Source: Lysobacterales bacterium (GTDB lineage Bacteria > Pseudomonadota > Gammaproteobacteria > Xanthomonadales > Marinicellaceae). Taken from it: a stretch of 6,588 bases of DNA. Below, in pieces: positions 6,368 through 6,588 of this stretch. The translations under genes were made by a program, and so were the position numbers. The stretch is taken from NCBI GenBank assembly GCA_027083915.1, contig JALWML010000146.1:1-6588 (forward strand). The letters run 5' to 3'. Below the pieces are notes generated by a model. That model saw only the letters and a program-made list of their open reading frames with translations. It had not been told where the DNA came from and did not search any database. The stretch's first letter is position 1. Every line of letters begins with the position of its first letter.

Positions 6368-6588
6368 ATGAAAACTAACTTTAATGACGAAATAGTCAAA
6401 AAGTTTGCAATCGCTACAATATTGTGGGGAATAATAGGCATGCTTGTTGGCGTTTTTATTGCAGCAGAGATGGCATGGCCATTGTTGAATGCTGATATTC
6501 CTTGGTTGACATTTAGTCGATTGAGACCATTACATACAAATGCTGTCATCTTTGCCTTTGGCGGTAATGCACTAATTGGTACGTCTTT
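6368..6588 (+). CDS. ccoN: cbb3-type cytochrome c oxidase subunit I, N-terminal part (3' end outside window)
   Basis: The first 73 codons of the catalytic subunit of cbb3 oxidase, the high-affinity terminal oxidase that reduces O2 to water at the inner membrane under low oxygen. After a short polar N-terminus (MKTNFNDEIVKKF) comes the first membrane helix (about 13-36, ILWGIIGMLVGVFIAAEMAWP), then a loop (NADIPWLTFSRLRP) and the start of helix 2, LHTNAVIFAFGGNALIGTS. His56 in RPLHTNA corresponds to the low-spin heme b ligand near residue 60 of the Pseudomonas stutzeri enzyme. The similarity to CcoN is high throughout. The frame is open to the right edge and has no stop. ccoO, ccoQ and ccoP are expected beyond the window. 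Expression is probably FNR-dependent from the promoter at 6293-6341. Confidence 0.95.
   Translation, partial: MKTNFNDEIVKKFAIATILWGIIGMLVGVFIAAEMAWPLLNADIPWLTFSRLRPLHTNAVIFAFGGNALIGTS

Noticed and set aside
6346..6549. Minus-strand open frame of 67 codons opposite ccoN
   Set aside because: The plus strand here encodes an unmistakable CcoN N-terminus with a good ribosome site and promoter.
1..6588. Mobile element, CRISPR, tRNA/rRNA or defence system
   Set aside because: No terminal repeats, transposase or integrase, regular spacer repeats or cloverleaf were seen, and every long frame has a housekeeping-type or surface-protein explanation.

Overview
The window is a low-GC (by eye well under 45 %, not computed) stretch of ordinary chromosome. 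It most likely comes from a gammaproteobacterium or close relative. The grounds are a PilQ-type secretin, an OxyR with both redox cysteines, an FNR whose four cluster cysteines fall at the same residue numbers as in E. coli FNR, and the start of a cbb3 oxidase gene (ccoN). No RNA gene, CRISPR array, insertion sequence or phage gene was seen. The genus cannot be fixed from the sequence alone.

Layout, left to right. (1) Positions 1-3585: the 3' end of a type IV pilus secretin gene (pilQ), followed almost directly by a 924-residue Ig-like repeat lipoprotein and closed by a strong symmetrical terminator. (2) Positions 3586-5456: an oxyR-type LysR regulator whose stop codon overlaps by one base the GTG start of an EamA/DMT-family permease, so the two are probably co-transcribed and translationally coupled. 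(3) Positions 5467-6210 (minus strand): an fnr/anr gene convergent with the permease, only 10 bases between the stops. (4) Positions 6211-6367: a divergent intergenic region carrying a perfect FNR box and a TATAAT -10 with class II spacing. (5) Positions 6368-6588: the first 73 codons of ccoN, running off the right edge.

How the parts fit. The left block is an outer-membrane/surface module: the secretin is the pilus exit pore, and the lipoprotein is a large, probably surface or periplasmic, beta-rich protein of unknown role. The right block concerns oxygen and redox: OxyR (peroxide sensing) with a permease, then FNR (oxygen sensing through a 4Fe-4S cluster) beside the promoter of the high-affinity oxidase it very probably activates.

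No clearly new defence or mobile system was found. The best leads are the pilQ-linked lipoprotein with its cysteine-rich C-terminus, the oxyR-permease coupling, and the exact geometry of the ccoN promoter together with the start-site question for fnr.
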